Shown: positions 1 to 8,956 of the stretch, one piece after another
How the letters are laid out: each line of letters begins with the position of its first letter
How positions within the stretch are numbered: the stretch's first letter is position 1
DNA from: Perkinsela sp. pyNocScin1
Lineage: Eukaryota > Euglenozoa > Kinetoplastea > Prokinetoplastida > Perkinselidae
Length of the DNA stretch: 64,000 bases
Assembly (NCBI GenBank): GCA_964019655.1
Contig: CAXHTR010000001.1
Coordinates: 124,001-188,000, forward strand
Reading direction: 5' to 3'
Position numbers and translations under genes: made by a program
Notes under the pieces: generated by a model
What the model saw: the letters and a program-made list of their open reading frames with translations, nothing else
Told to the model about the DNA's origin: nothing
The model's database searches: none

Positions 1-142
1 GAAGACTTTACTTGGAATGGACATCGAATAAAAGACATCATATTTCGACTGACCAGTGCTCCACTCATTTAACATCGTCACGCTTTACTTTACTTGTAAG
101 CCTTTTCGTGTAATACTCACCAGCCAGCCACCCTCTCTCCTC

Positions 143-826
143 TTAGATTACAAACGTCAGCACAACGAGAATGATGAGAATGACCATGAGTATCGCGATA
201 GCGCCGAGCTTCTGGCCCTTGGAGGCCTCCGCGAGCAGCCGGTCGACGCGCTTGTTCGCGCGCTGGAGCCGCCCCGTGAGCCGGTTGATGCGGCTGTCGA
301 GGCCCTCGCGCGCCGCCTCGTCCTCGACGAGCGACACAGCGATGTCGTCCGCCGTCTTCTTCACGCGCTTGACGCTCTTGTGGATCATGTCGATGTCCGC
401 CTCCTGCTGCGCGCGCATCGCCTGCTGGCGGCCGATCTCGCCGCGCAGAAACTCGTTGGGCTCTTTGGACTCGCGCAGGGCGTCCTGCAGGCTGACGCGC
501 TGCGGCTCTTCGACAGATCTCTCTCGGACAGCCCGGAAAAACTTTTTCTCGGCGTAGAGCAGCCGGTCCTTGGCGTCATCGACGAAGCCGTGGCGGTTCT
601 GGATCTCCTCGATGGGGAGGTTGAGGGCGCGCAGGGCCTCGACGTTGTCCAGGCTGAGCTTGAGTGCCCGCGTGTCGTCGCGGAGGCGGCCGATGCGCTC
701 GTTGATGCGCTGCTGGAGGTCGGCCTGCTGGCCCGGCCCCGCAGCTTCAAAGTCGCGCACGAGCTGCGAGAGCTCGAGGAGGGCACAATTCATAGCAGAT
801 CGGGCACTTGGGTACGGGTCTTTCAT
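143..826 (-). CDS. Qc-type SNARE, tail-anchored
   Basis: A 227-residue protein with the layout of a syntaxin-6/8-like Qc-SNARE, which would supply one helix of the four-helix bundle that drives vesicle fusion in the endomembrane system. An N-terminal helical region (about 1-100) is followed by a SNARE-like heptad coiled coil (about 140-200) and a C-terminal anchor of about 20 hydrophobic residues (208-227). There is no signal peptide, as expected for a tail-anchored protein. The residue aligning with the central ionic layer looks like Asp169 rather than Gln. The start at 826 follows a CTCAG; a second in-frame ATG at 793 would remove 11 residues. It is the most downstream visible gene of the minus-strand run. 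The exact SNARE subtype is not resolved. Confidence 0.75.
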   Translation of the reverse strand: MKDPYPSARSAMNCALLELSQLVRDFEAAGPGQQADLQQRINERIGRLRDDTRALKLSLDNVEALRALNLPIEEIQNRHGFVDDAKDRLLYAEKKFFRAVRERSVEEPQRVSLQDALRESKEPNEFLRGEIGRQQAMRAQQEADIDMIHKSVKRVKKTADDIAVSLVEDEAAREGLDSRINRLTGRLQRANKRVDRLLAEASKGQKLGAIAILMVILIILVVLTFVI

Positions 827-953
827 TCTGAGGTGTGCAGTCTTTCACTGGATAGGGTCATTCGATACAAAATCGAAAGTGGAAACTTCTACATCTCAAA
901 TTTCTTTTCAATTGAGAAAAAGGCAATCTGGTTATGCTACACCACCCAATAGT

Positions 954-1436
954 CTAATAGCCAAGGTTCTCCTTAAAGCCGATGCCCATATTGATCGACC
1001 CCTGATTGAGAACCTGAAAGTCTTTGCGCTTGCGTCGCGTGATGTAAAAAGTCAGCGAGACGACGATTCCAGCCATGAAGTACCATGGGATCGTCATATT
1101 GATGCGCGTGATCGCGCGGGGATCCATGTGGCCTGCGGCGAAGGTGTACCAGTGGAAGACGGACTCGATGTGGCGGTATGGAACGTGGACCTGGCCATTC
1201 GAGTAGGGCTTGAGGTGGTCCTCCTCGAACTGGCACTTGTGGCCTTGGAACTTTTTGACGTAGTGCGCCTCTTTGCTTGGGCCCGGGCAGAGCTTGAGCT
1301 TGCGCTTCGGGTAGCAGATGGCGCTCGGCGCGTAGCCGATATCCTCTGTGGGCCGGGTGGCCGGCTGGAAGAGGTAGTCAGTCTTCGCGGCCGCGGCTCC
1401 GGCTGCGCTCCGTGCCATCGCTGATATTCGAATCAT
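954..1436 (-). CDS. Small membrane protein, probably mitochondrial
   Basis: A 160-residue protein I do not recognise by name. The N-terminus is rich in Ala, Arg and Ser without acidic residues, like a mitochondrial presequence. The middle is Cys-, His- and Tyr-rich, and there is one transmembrane helix at about residues 115-133 followed by a basic RRKRK stop-transfer motif. This layout is common among small accessory subunits of kinetoplastid respiratory complexes or ATP synthase, but that is inference from architecture only. An ATATCAG lies just before an internal ATG (residue 7), so translation might begin at 1418 rather than 1436. Confidence 0.6.
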   Translation of the reverse strand: MIRISAMARSAAGAAAAKTDYLFQPATRPTEDIGYAPSAICYPKRKLKLCPGPSKEAHYVKKFQGHKCQFEEDHLKPYSNGQVHVPYRHIESVFHWYTFAAGHMDPRAITRINMTIPWYFMAGIVVSLTFYITRRKRKDFQVLNQGSINMGIGFKENLGY

Positions 1437-1535
1437 TGTTACGATATTTTCAAATTAGAGGAAAATGGCGTACGGTGGGTGTGGATAACGAAAGAAAAAT
1501 ACGATTTGAAGGATTTTATTACTATCAGGTAGTAC

Positions 1536-1919
1536 CTACAGTGCCAAGGCAAGTATTAGAGGAATAAATTCGCGACATGATGCGTAATTATTGAAAGGTT
1601 CACGTCGAGCACTGTTACGCTGCAGTGTTACTTCGACTGCTAATCTCGACTGCCCCCAAATTCTGGGCCACTTCATACACTGGTTGGTTCTTCGTCGATT
1701 TGCTTCCTCGGGGTCACTGCATCGCAGACTAAGCCCCGAAAACACCTGTTTTTGGAGCCTGAGAAACACGTACATAGAGGGAACTATGGCGAGTTTTCCG
1801 ACGTACGAAGTGCAGTTACCCCTTGGCTCACCTTTGACGCACGGAGGCTCAAATTCGGACACGATACGCACAGTCAATCTGCTGGCTACGAGCGCGTACG
1901 CATCTTTGGCTTGCTCCAT
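1536..1919 (-). CDS. Doubtful small ORF
   Basis: A 127-residue open frame with an ATG start, in the same direction as its neighbours. I see no family motif, signal peptide or transmembrane segment. The opposite strand is also open over much of the same stretch (1591-1977), which weakens the coding case. It fills an otherwise empty 640-base interval between a mitochondrial-type gene and the M3 peptidase. It could be a lineage-specific protein, part of a non-coding RNA gene, or chance. Confidence 0.25.
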   Translation of the reverse strand: MEQAKDAYALVASRLTVRIVSEFEPPCVKGEPRGNCTSYVGKLAIVPSMYVFLRLQKQVFSGLSLRCSDPEEANRRRTNQCMKWPRIWGQSRLAVEVTLQRNSARREPFNNYASCREFIPLILALAL

Positions 1920-2082
1920 TACTTGTGAATCAATGCTACTTGCACGATACGCTTGCTGGCTGCTGGAGGGCTACTGACCCATGATTTCGAGCCTCCGGCA
2001 ATACATACCTAGAAATACAAACGAAGAACAAAATTTCAATACACACAGAAAATACAAAACCCAGCCCCTCTACAAACCCTGG

Positions 2083-4113
2083 TTACTCAATACCGATGTG
2101 CTTCCAGTACGCGTCGAGGCTCGGCTCACGGCCGAGGAACTCGCGCATGATGGTTGTGGGCGCGACGGACCCGCCTCTACCGAGGATCACCTCCTTGTAC
2201 TTTCGCCCGATCGCAGCGTTGAAGACACCGCCGTTCGCCTTGATGTGACTGAGCACGTCGACGGCGAAGGCCTTGGAGTAGTGGTACGAGTAGTACGCGG
2301 CGGCGTACCCGCTGAGGTGGCCGAAGCTGCACGCGAAGTGGCTCTCGGGGACCGGCTCGATCTCGGGGAACAAATCCCTCCAGAGCGCTGTCATCTTGGC
2401 GTCGAGGTCCGTCTGCGCCCCCACAGCGTCGCTGTGCACGCCGAGCGAGTACATCCCAAGTAAAATCTGGCGGAGGTTGGCGTAGCCCGCGAAGAAGTAG
2501 CGCGCCTTGAGCTTGGCGTCGATGAGCGCGTCGGGAAGCGGGTCCCTGGCCTCGTAGTGCTGCGAGATGCGCCGGAGGACGTCCTTGTCCCACGCCCACT
2601 CCTCGATGACCTGCGATGGAACTTCCACAAAGTCCATCTTGACGTTGTAGGCGGCGAGCGTCGCCATCTCGCAGCGGCCGTAGATCGCGTGCACCGCGTG
2701 GCCAATTTCATGGAAAAGCGTCTCGACGTCGCTGTGCATCAGGAGGCCGGGGGAATCTTTTGTATCGCGCGGGAAGTTCGCGAGGACGATCGCGAGCGCC
2801 GGCGAGGGGCCGCGCTCGGTCTGGATGCTCGGGACCATCGAGCCGCAGCACGCGTGGCCGTACTTGCCCTCGCGCGGGTATAAGTCAAAGATGATGTGGC
2901 CGAGGTGCGTGTCGGTGTCATTATCAACCATCGTCATCGCGAAGACGTCGTCGGCCCAGAAGGGCACGGCGATGTCGGCCTGCAGGAAAGTGACGTTGAG
3001 GAACTCGCCGAGAACTTCGAAGATCATGGGGATGGTGTGCTTCACTGGGAAGTACTCGCGGATCTTGTTCTCGTCGACGGCGAGGTGCTTGGCCTTGTAC
3101 TGGTGCATCGTGAACATGAGGTCCGACTGCCGCAGGCGGCCGTCGTCAGTGAGCTTGACGGACTCTGGCAGCGCTTCTTTGAGAATATCGAGCTCAGCCC
3201 GCCATTTTTTCTGCAGCGGTTCAATGGCCTTGGCGAGAAAGCTGGAGACAGTCGCCGGGGTGCGGACCATGTTCCGATACAAGTCCCACTCGGCGTAGTT
3301 CTGAAAATTGAGCGCCGCGGCGAAGGTCTGGCGCTCGATGAGCATCTCGCGGAGCGTCGCGATGTTCTGCGGGCTCGCGCGGTTCTCGAAGGCGCGGGCG
3401 AGGCGGGCGCGCGTGGCGGCGACCTCGCAGGCGCGCATCACGGCAAAGTACGTCGGGTAGTCGAGGCCGACGAGGACCTTGGCGGCGTCGCTTGGGTCGG
3501 CCTTCAGGCTGCTCACAACGTCAGCCGGGACCCCCTGGAGGTCTTCTCTATGAAAAGAAAGCTTGGTCGTGTCGGCGCTGATGGCGTTGTCGAAGGCCGT
3601 CGACTTGACCTGGATGCGCTCGTTAATCTTTTGAATTTCCGAAAATTTATCGGCGGGGGCGCTCAGGCCGAGGTGCGCGAAGTCTTCGAGGGTCTCCTGG
3701 ACGTAGTACGAGCGCTCGGCGCTGTCTTTGTATTCCGAAGTTTTTTCAGAGACGTGCGTGAACTTCTCGTAGAGCGCCTTATTGTACCGGAAGTTCGCGT
3801 TGTAGAACTGCTCGAGCTCGAGGTACTTTTTGCTCGCCTCCTCGCGGGCGTCCTTGGCGACGGCGGTCTCCTTGACTATCCCGAGAATGTCCCGCGTCAC
3901 AGCGAAGGCGGTGATGGTGTTGTCCCGCGCGCGGACGACGGTGTTCCAGTTCTCGTCGGTGGTGCCGAGGATGGCCTGGAGGCCCGACGTGGCGTCGGCA
4001 ATGGCCTTCTCCGCCATCTGGGCGATCGCCGCTGTGGTCTGGGGGAAGAGCTTGGCCGACTTGGTGATGGTCGTGCAGTCTGGGAGGATATTGTTGGGTT
4101 TGTAGTGCCACAT
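2083..4113 (-). CDS. M3-family zinc oligopeptidase (thimet oligopeptidase-like)
   Basis: A 676-residue metallopeptidase of family M3, which cleaves short peptides. The zinc motif HEIGHAVH is at about residues 462-469, and a downstream glutamate-containing helix matches the M3 fold. The length suits cytosolic thimet oligopeptidase or dipeptidyl carboxypeptidase. The open frame continues upstream through the neighbouring phosphatidylinositol synthase gene on the same strand in another frame, so that extension is spurious. I chose the ATG at 4113 (MWHYKPNN); another ATG at 4176 would add 21 residues just inside the intergenic gap. No clear mitochondrial presequence is present with the 4113 start, so a cytosolic role is more likely than mitochondrial intermediate peptidase. 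Confidence 0.85.
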   Translation of the reverse strand: MWHYKPNNILPDCTTITKSAKLFPQTTAAIAQMAEKAIADATSGLQAILGTTDENWNTVVRARDNTITAFAVTRDILGIVKETAVAKDAREEASKKYLELEQFYNANFRYNKALYEKFTHVSEKTSEYKDSAERSYYVQETLEDFAHLGLSAPADKFSEIQKINERIQVKSTAFDNAISADTTKLSFHREDLQGVPADVVSSLKADPSDAAKVLVGLDYPTYFAVMRACEVAATRARLARAFENRASPQNIATLREMLIERQTFAAALNFQNYAEWDLYRNMVRTPATVSSFLAKAIEPLQKKWRAELDILKEALPESVKLTDDGRLRQSDLMFTMHQYKAKHLAVDENKIREYFPVKHTIPMIFEVLGEFLNVTFLQADIAVPFWADDVFAMTMVDNDTDTHLGHIIFDLYPREGKYGHACCGSMVPSIQTERGPSPALAIVLANFPRDTKDSPGLLMHSDVETLFHEIGHAVHAIYGRCEMATLAAYNVKMDFVEVPSQVIEEWAWDKDVLRRISQHYEARDPLPDALIDAKLKARYFFAGYANLRQILLGMYSLGVHSDAVGAQTDLDAKMTALWRDLFPEIEPVPESHFACSFGHLSGYAAAYYSYHYSKAFAVDVLSHIKANGGVFNAAIGRKYKEVILGRGGSVAPTTIMREFLGREPSLDAYWKHIGIE

Positions 4114-4190
4114 TGAGTGAAAATTGACGAAAAAAGGGAAAATTACATAGATTTCGCTTTCTAGAACAGAAAACATTTTTGGGAAAGAGA

Positions 4191-4835
4191 CTAGTACAAC
4201 CTGTCCTTCACGTCTTTTCGTAAAACGTTGTGCATCGAGTCGACGAGCTGCAAGACGTTGATGTACTGTTTGATGAGGAAGGCTGCAAAGATGGTAGGAG
4301 TGATCGACGGCGTACTGATGATGGCGTCGAGGACTGGGTGGGTGAAGCCGTGGGCCTTGAGGTACATGATGAGGTACCAGATCTCCTGCGCCGCGTACGT
4401 CGCGCACATGAACCACCGGTACTCGTAGTAGATGAGCAGGAGCTTCGGGGCGCTCCCCGCGAACTCTTTGTGTGATTTGAGGTTGAGCATCATCGTCGCG
4501 TACATGCGGACGTAGTGCGACATGAAGTCGAGGGCGATGAGGAAAATGCCCCAGGGCAGGAAGCCGTCGATGCGCGCCGTGAGGATGACGAGGAGGCCGC
4601 AGCTCGAGATGCGGTCGCAGAGCATGTCGAGGAGGGCGCCGAAGGACGAGCACTGGTTGTAGCGGCGCGCGAGGAAGCCGTCGACGCCGTCGAGCGTGAG
4701 GGTCACGAGGTAGAGCGCGACGAACTCCACTGGGCTGTGGGTGTACTTGGAGAAGGCGAGCGCGATGCAGAGGAAGCGGAGGTAGCCGACGATGTTGGGC
4801 CAGAACAGCAGGATGTCCCGCATTGAGGTGTACAT
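4191..4835 (-). CDS. PIS: Phosphatidylinositol synthase (CDP-alcohol phosphatidyltransferase)
   Basis: A 214-residue integral membrane enzyme expected to join CDP-diacylglycerol and myo-inositol to make phosphatidylinositol in the ER or Golgi. The CDP-alcohol phosphotransferase signature D-x2-D-G-x2-A-R-x8-G-x3-D-x3-D is intact: D49, D52, G53, A56, R57, G66, D70 and D74. Length and several predicted membrane helices fit eukaryotic PIS. The phrase YYEYRWFMCATYAAQE in the middle is also typical of this family. It lies about 75 bases upstream of the M3 peptidase on the same strand, consistent with a shared polycistronic precursor. Confidence 0.85.
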   Translation of the reverse strand: MYTSMRDILLFWPNIVGYLRFLCIALAFSKYTHSPVEFVALYLVTLTLDGVDGFLARRYNQCSSFGALLDMLCDRISSCGLLVILTARIDGFLPWGIFLIALDFMSHYVRMYATMMLNLKSHKEFAGSAPKLLLIYYEYRWFMCATYAAQEIWYLIMYLKAHGFTHPVLDAIISTPSITPTIFAAFLIKQYINVLQLVDSMHNVLRKDVKDRLY

Positions 4836-4896
4836 AGTGGTGCTAAATCGACCAAAGGTAAGGCATTCTGCGTGGGTTTACTTGCAGATCGTTAAC

Positions 4897-6129
4897 TTAC
4901 ATATATTCGGCAATAAAGTCACGCACTGCCTCTGATGGATGATCTTTCCAGAGTTCAAGCGCGTCGGACCGCAAGTTGATGGTTTCACTCGTCTTTGGGT
5001 GACGAAATGAGAGTGCACATGCGTGAAGCAGGTGCGTTGGTACTAATTCTTGACCGCTAGCTGATGCTGAATCGTACATAGTAAAAAGCGGCTGAACCTC
5101 ACCCCTCGTGAGTGCGAGATACTGCTCATTGGTCTGGCCATACAGCTTATCGCCGAGGACTGGGCACCCGAGCGCGTCCATATGCACACGAATCTGGTGT
5201 GTTCTGCCTGTTCCTAGTAAACATTGCACGTAGCTGAGTTGTTTGGCACTGTTTTGGTGCAGAACAGTAACTTTAGTTAGTGCAGACTTTGCTTTTGGAG
5301 TGAAATCAGGTAAAATTTGTGTGGATTGCATAAATTTGCTAGAGGCCGTTGTATTAGCTTCATTCGGTACGAGCGAAATTCTGTCGGTCGGCGCACTGTT
5401 AGGAGCAAGTCTGGTTGCAACCATTCGTATCTTTTCGAGTGTCGGCGTTTTAGAGAAGTAAGATTTTCCATAGACGTCAACAGCCTTTGCAATTGGGTAA
5501 GTGACGTGTATACTTAAGTTTTCATCGCTCGCTTTTGATAAGATTGCCGAAGAACCGATGACGAGCGCCTGGTATGTTTTATTGAAGAGACACCCTTCTG
5601 AAGACAAGCTTCGCGCAGCTTCTGCATTCAAAGCAAATATAACAATCCCTGATGTTTCCTTATCGATGCGATGCACAGTGTATATTTTCTGCCCAGGGGG
5701 AAGGGGATACTTTCGAGTTACGCACTGTACAAGCGTGTTGTACAAGTATCGGCCACCTTCCGATACAGGTATATTTGCAGGTTTTACTACTGCAAGGACA
5801 TCAGCATCGTGGTAGATGACACGAAAGTTTTCATTCACATCGGGTTCTTTCTCTCGGCTACACGCAGTCTCGATGACATCACCGTTTTTAAGTAAATGAT
5901 CTAGACTAGAAATCCATTCATTATTCACTTTGAGGAAAAGCTCGGGAGGCAAGTTCCCAGAGTTTTCGGCGTGGGTGTCAAGAGTATGAATCTGCACAAT
6001 TAATTTTTCCCTCCACTCAGTTGCAGTATAGTACGGGAAGCGATCTGCTAGAAAACCTAGTAGCCTTGCCGGACCTAAACTCTTGTTCCACACTAATTTA
6101 CGAAATATTTTCACATCATGATTGCTCAT
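4897..6129 (-). CDS. RluA-family RNA pseudouridine synthase (Pus9/RPUSD2-like)
   Basis: A 410-residue pseudouridine synthase that isomerises uridine in tRNA or rRNA. An S4-like RNA-binding segment (LLKNGDVIE) is near residues 78-86. The catalytic motif HRIDKETSG, with the catalytic Asp, is at about 153-161. Residues just before it (IPVSEGGRYLYNTLV) resemble the Rib2/Pus9/RPUSD2 branch. The C-terminal RTHQIRVH motif and the LGDKLYG motif are present. The middle of the domain has an insertion of about 80 low-complexity residues rich in Ser and Thr between the catalytic motif and RTHQIR. Base composition is more AT-rich than the upstream M3 and PIS genes. Confidence 0.85.
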   Translation of the reverse strand: MSNHDVKIFRKLVWNKSLGPARLLGFLADRFPYYTATEWREKLIVQIHTLDTHAENSGNLPPELFLKVNNEWISSLDHLLKNGDVIETACSREKEPDVNENFRVIYHDADVLAVVKPANIPVSEGGRYLYNTLVQCVTRKYPLPPGQKIYTVHRIDKETSGIVIFALNAEAARSLSSEGCLFNKTYQALVIGSSAILSKASDENLSIHVTYPIAKAVDVYGKSYFSKTPTLEKIRMVATRLAPNSAPTDRISLVPNEANTTASSKFMQSTQILPDFTPKAKSALTKVTVLHQNSAKQLSYVQCLLGTGRTHQIRVHMDALGCPVLGDKLYGQTNEQYLALTRGEVQPLFTMYDSASASGQELVPTHLLHACALSFRHPKTSETINLRSDALELWKDHPSEAVRDFIAEYM

Positions 6130-6205
6130 AAGTAAATGAACGAGAAAATTATGTATGTACGCGACTAGTCAGAGATAAATGATAGAGCCAATTACACATT
6201 GCTAT

Positions 6206-7306
6206 TTATCCGTTGACACTCCATGAATACTTGCATGCCAGGCATGTGAGGAAGATAGTCATGGGTTCATCACCAGAGCGAACTTGCTGTTCATAGTAAG
6301 AGCAGCGTTTGGTACCACACTCAGGGCACGGAAACATTTCTGTTGTCATTCCACTTGACTCAGTGTCATCAGTGCCATGATGCATTCTTTGCTCGCCGCT
6401 ATCAAAATTCAAATTTTCATTTGGAAGTGTAACGAAATCCGCTGGGCTCAATTGGCCATTAATAAGTTGCTCTCTGAATATCAAGTGCGTTCTAAGGGCG
6501 TGGACGAGCTTTCGAAAGCGAGATGGAGTGCCTTCTTGATATGCCTCGTATAGAGCAGCTTCTACCTCACTAGCTAAATTTGCTGGCATGAACTCTTCAA
6601 ACGTTGATCGCATAGCATCATGCCAATTTCTTGATTCTGACTCCTGCGTGATCGGGGCTTTAACTTGATCATGGGATACTGGGTTGCTGAGTTCTGTAAT
6701 TAGGTCTTTTGGTAGAACGCCTATCCAGTGAATTAAGATGCCTTCACAAAACGGATGAATTTTAGCGTATTTATCATCATTCATAACATTTGCAACGGCA
6801 GCGCCTATTCTCGTGTGCTTGATTAAATCAAAATTCATATTCAAGCTTGAAAGATGCAGGAGAATCGTTCGCATCTCATCAACGCTTGGAGATGATTCAA
6901 TTTTCAACTTTAAGTTCATAATTTTGTTCTGGCTAGGGTAAAGCTTTGATACGGCTTCTGCATGTGGCAGCTTTGTGTCATGAACTACTGAAGACTCGCT
7001 CGTATCCGAGGAATAGCCAGATTCAGAATTGATTCTATCTGAATGCCTACTTTCATCTGCTATATATCTGGACTTGATTTTTGAGACTTTTGATTTCTTC
7101 CGCCTGTCGCGCTTGATTTTTTTCTCTATGTCCTCCTTATCCAAGAGATCCATGTCTTCATCAATTTTCATAATATCTTGAATCGTCGGTAGCTTGCCAG
7201 CGGCTGTATCTGGTCCTAGCCTGGTTGGTTCATGCTCATCTTCATCTATCAGAATGTTGCTCGATTTTGAATTTCGAGAATGCTCCTCTGCTATACCTAC
7301 TTCCAT
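6206..7306 (-). CDS. Transcription elongation factor TFIIS-like
   Basis: A 366-residue protein ending in a TFIIS zinc ribbon: CPEC, then the acidic RSGDEPMT loop, then CLAC. In TFIIS this loop enters the RNA polymerase II funnel and stimulates cleavage of backtracked RNA; the key Asp-Glu pair is kept, and the usual Ala before it is Gly here. A helical region (about 130-205) resembles the TFIIS N-terminal LW domain, and about 235-300 resembles the polymerase-binding middle domain. The N-terminal 110 residues are acidic and basic low complexity with a lysine-rich stretch. The ATG at 7306 was chosen because the longer open frame upstream has no ATG and crosses the T-tract and AG of a likely trans-splice site. 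Confidence 0.85.
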   Translation of the reverse strand: MEVGIAEEHSRNSKSSNILIDEDEHEPTRLGPDTAAGKLPTIQDIMKIDEDMDLLDKEDIEKKIKRDRRKKSKVSKIKSRYIADESRHSDRINSESGYSSDTSESSVVHDTKLPHAEAVSKLYPSQNKIMNLKLKIESSPSVDEMRTILLHLSSLNMNFDLIKHTRIGAAVANVMNDDKYAKIHPFCEGILIHWIGVLPKDLITELSNPVSHDQVKAPITQESESRNWHDAMRSTFEEFMPANLASEVEAALYEAYQEGTPSRFRKLVHALRTHLIFREQLINGQLSPADFVTLPNENLNFDSGEQRMHHGTDDTESSGMTTEMFPCPECGTKRCSYYEQQVRSGDEPMTIFLTCLACKYSWSVNG

Positions 7307-7587
7307 AGTAAGCGATAAAAAATTATGAGCAGGACAGTTTGAGATTTTAGAATCTTGAGAAAAAAAAAGCACACGTTATGTTTAGCTTGATAAGATTAAC
7401 GAAGCTCGCGTCGTGTACTATTTTATTGAAAGCACCACTGGCTTTCGATCAAAAAATCATTGAAGATTAATCATTAAGTCCTCGTAGAAATTTTTCTTTC
7501 CGCTGGCTGAGTCAAGGGAGACGTCAGCTTATTACTCGAAAATGCTGCAGTACTCTGTCTCCCAAATTTATTTTGTAAAGAATTAGC
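7307..7587. promoter_or_regulatory. Divergent strand-switch region
   Basis: This non-coding interval of about 280 bases separates the minus-strand run (TFIIS leftwards) from the plus-strand run (rightwards). In kinetoplastids such divergent switches are known transcription start regions for polymerase II in both directions. It is AT-rich with a T9 tract (complementary strand, near 7360) followed by CTCAAG, a likely splice acceptor for TFIIS. I see no TATA-like or tRNA element. The promoter role is inferred from gene orientation only. Confidence 0.5.
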
Positions 7588-8214
7588 ATGCGAAAATTAT
7601 TTCTCACTCTTGGAGCCATAACGAGTGTGCTTTCACTATGGTTGGGGTGCCGTACATATTTTTTGGAGTCTGGAGAGCAAACATTGCTCGATCTTCTAAG
7701 CAATGACACGCAGATGCTGCGCGATATTATTTCAACAGTATCTGCCTTTCTTTACTCAGTCTACGATACATACCCGGCGGAAATTCTAATTCTCGGATGG
7801 CTTGGAGTCTTCTTATCTGCATTTCTTTTCATCGTCAGAGTGGTCTTTTTAAAAACGATTGATAGCGCCGTCCTAAGGGCAATTAAATCAAAAGCCCCCG
7901 AGCATGCAAGCCCACACACTGAAGAAAGCAAGCTATTACAGGAGCTTAAAAAAGAGATAGCACACATCAAAAATATGAAAGCAGACTTTCAAGCAGAATC
8001 TAGCAGGGAAAATAATAAAGTACTAGAAGAACATGAAGGTGCGAATGTTCGCCTCGATAGAGTTCTTGGAAAATTACGATCATGGCGTAAGGAGTGGACT
8101 ATTGTAAAAGCTATGGTAATCGCATCGTATGAAACATGCTTTCCAGACGTATCTCATCGTTTATCAACAAGTTCTGACAGTTCCGACTTCAGCTTTCCTA
8201 CTCACCTACACTGA
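7588..8214 (+). CDS. Small two-helix membrane protein with coiled coil
   Basis: A 208-residue protein I cannot assign. It has an N-terminal hydrophobic segment (about 4-22, possibly a signal anchor), a second strong transmembrane helix (about 64-87), then a charged coiled-coil region (about 105-165) and a Ser-rich tail. The two-helix plus coiled-coil layout suggests an organelle membrane tether or scaffold, but this is only inference. It is the first gene of the plus-strand run, and the ATG is directly preceded by AATTAGC. Confidence 0.6.
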   Translation: MRKLFLTLGAITSVLSLWLGCRTYFLESGEQTLLDLLSNDTQMLRDIISTVSAFLYSVYDTYPAEILILGWLGVFLSAFLFIVRVVFLKTIDSAVLRAIKSKAPEHASPHTEESKLLQELKKEIAHIKNMKADFQAESSRENNKVLEEHEGANVRLDRVLGKLRSWRKEWTIVKAMVIASYETCFPDVSHRLSTSSDSSDFSFPTHLH

Positions 8215-8356
8215 TTAAAAGTTTTGTGCCAAAGGAAATGCGAGTGAGCCGTGTGTAGCAAAATTTATTTTCTTGGTCGATAAATTGAAATCTAACGTAT
8301 CGCCTTTCCGCTAGCGTAGAATGAACTAAGGAACAAGAGCATAACATTGAAACGAA

Positions 8357-8857
8357 ATGCGGCTTAGTCAAGCGAATCGTTATTTATTAAAAAAGGATAG
8401 GTCACCATATCCTGGTACTGGAATAGCGGATGGTAGAGAAAAGCTTGCCATTCTAGCAGATGCTACAAATATAACGAAGAGCATTTATCCGTTGATAGAA
8501 GATGTGATTGATAGAAATGGCTCGATATGCTTACGACGATATTTTAATTATCGCCCTGATCCGATGTGGAAAACGTTCGAAGCAAGCCACGGTTTCCAAA
8601 GATTTCGCGTTGATTCATTTGTGCCTATTCATATCCAAATGATAGCAGATGCAATGCACATTGCAGACTACCGGGAGCTTAATATGCTTACGGGAGTGGC
8701 TATGGTAGTCACATCGACTCAAGGCGATGCATTTGCTGAATATCACAAGCGATTTGCATGGCATGAAATCAAGTATTATGTTTTTACTGAGAAGGGCTTG
8801 CACTTTGAATGGCCTGCGAAAGAGAAGGAGGCCCCTAAAAAGGACAGTGTAAAATAA
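8357..8857 (+). CDS. Conserved-looking hypothetical, possible NYN/PIN-like domain
   Basis: A 166-residue soluble protein. A hydrophobic strand ending in Asp and Asn (LADATN, about 32-37) followed by a helix, then a charged helix containing D (IADAMHIADY, about 95-105), then a hydrophobic strand (AMVVTS, about 114-119) with a following acidic turn resembles the order of elements in NYN/PIN-like nucleases. The match is weak and the usual TGDxDF motif is not present as such. A basic tail ends the protein. If the domain call fails, it is simply an unknown protein of the plus-strand run. Confidence 0.45.
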   Translation: MRLSQANRYLLKKDRSPYPGTGIADGREKLAILADATNITKSIYPLIEDVIDRNGSICLRRYFNYRPDPMWKTFEASHGFQRFRVDSFVPIHIQMIADAMHIADYRELNMLTGVAMVVTSTQGDAFAEYHKRFAWHEIKYYVFTEKGLHFEWPAKEKEAPKKDSVK

Positions 8858-8956
8858 TTTTACCATTGATATCTCACTAATGGGTTTCCAGTCCAATATC
8901 ACCAAACTTTATTAAGCTCCTTAATAAAAAATGCAGATCCAACTTACGAGGGATGA

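Noticed and set aside
1437-2082. A structured RNA gene (SRP RNA, tRNA or snRNA) between two minus-strand genes
   Set aside because: I could not trace a cloverleaf, an SRP domain IV loop or polymerase III boxes by eye. A covariance-model search would decide.
2896-4116. A 406-codon plus-strand frame across the M3 peptidase
   Set aside because: The minus strand encodes a full M3 peptidase with HEIGH; the plus product is a codon-bias mirror rich in Glu, Val and Arg.
4114-4653. N-terminal extension of the M3 peptidase frame to 856 codons
   Set aside because: It overlaps the phosphatidylinositol synthase coding region in another frame on the same strand and the product there is His/Pro/Arg-rich noise.
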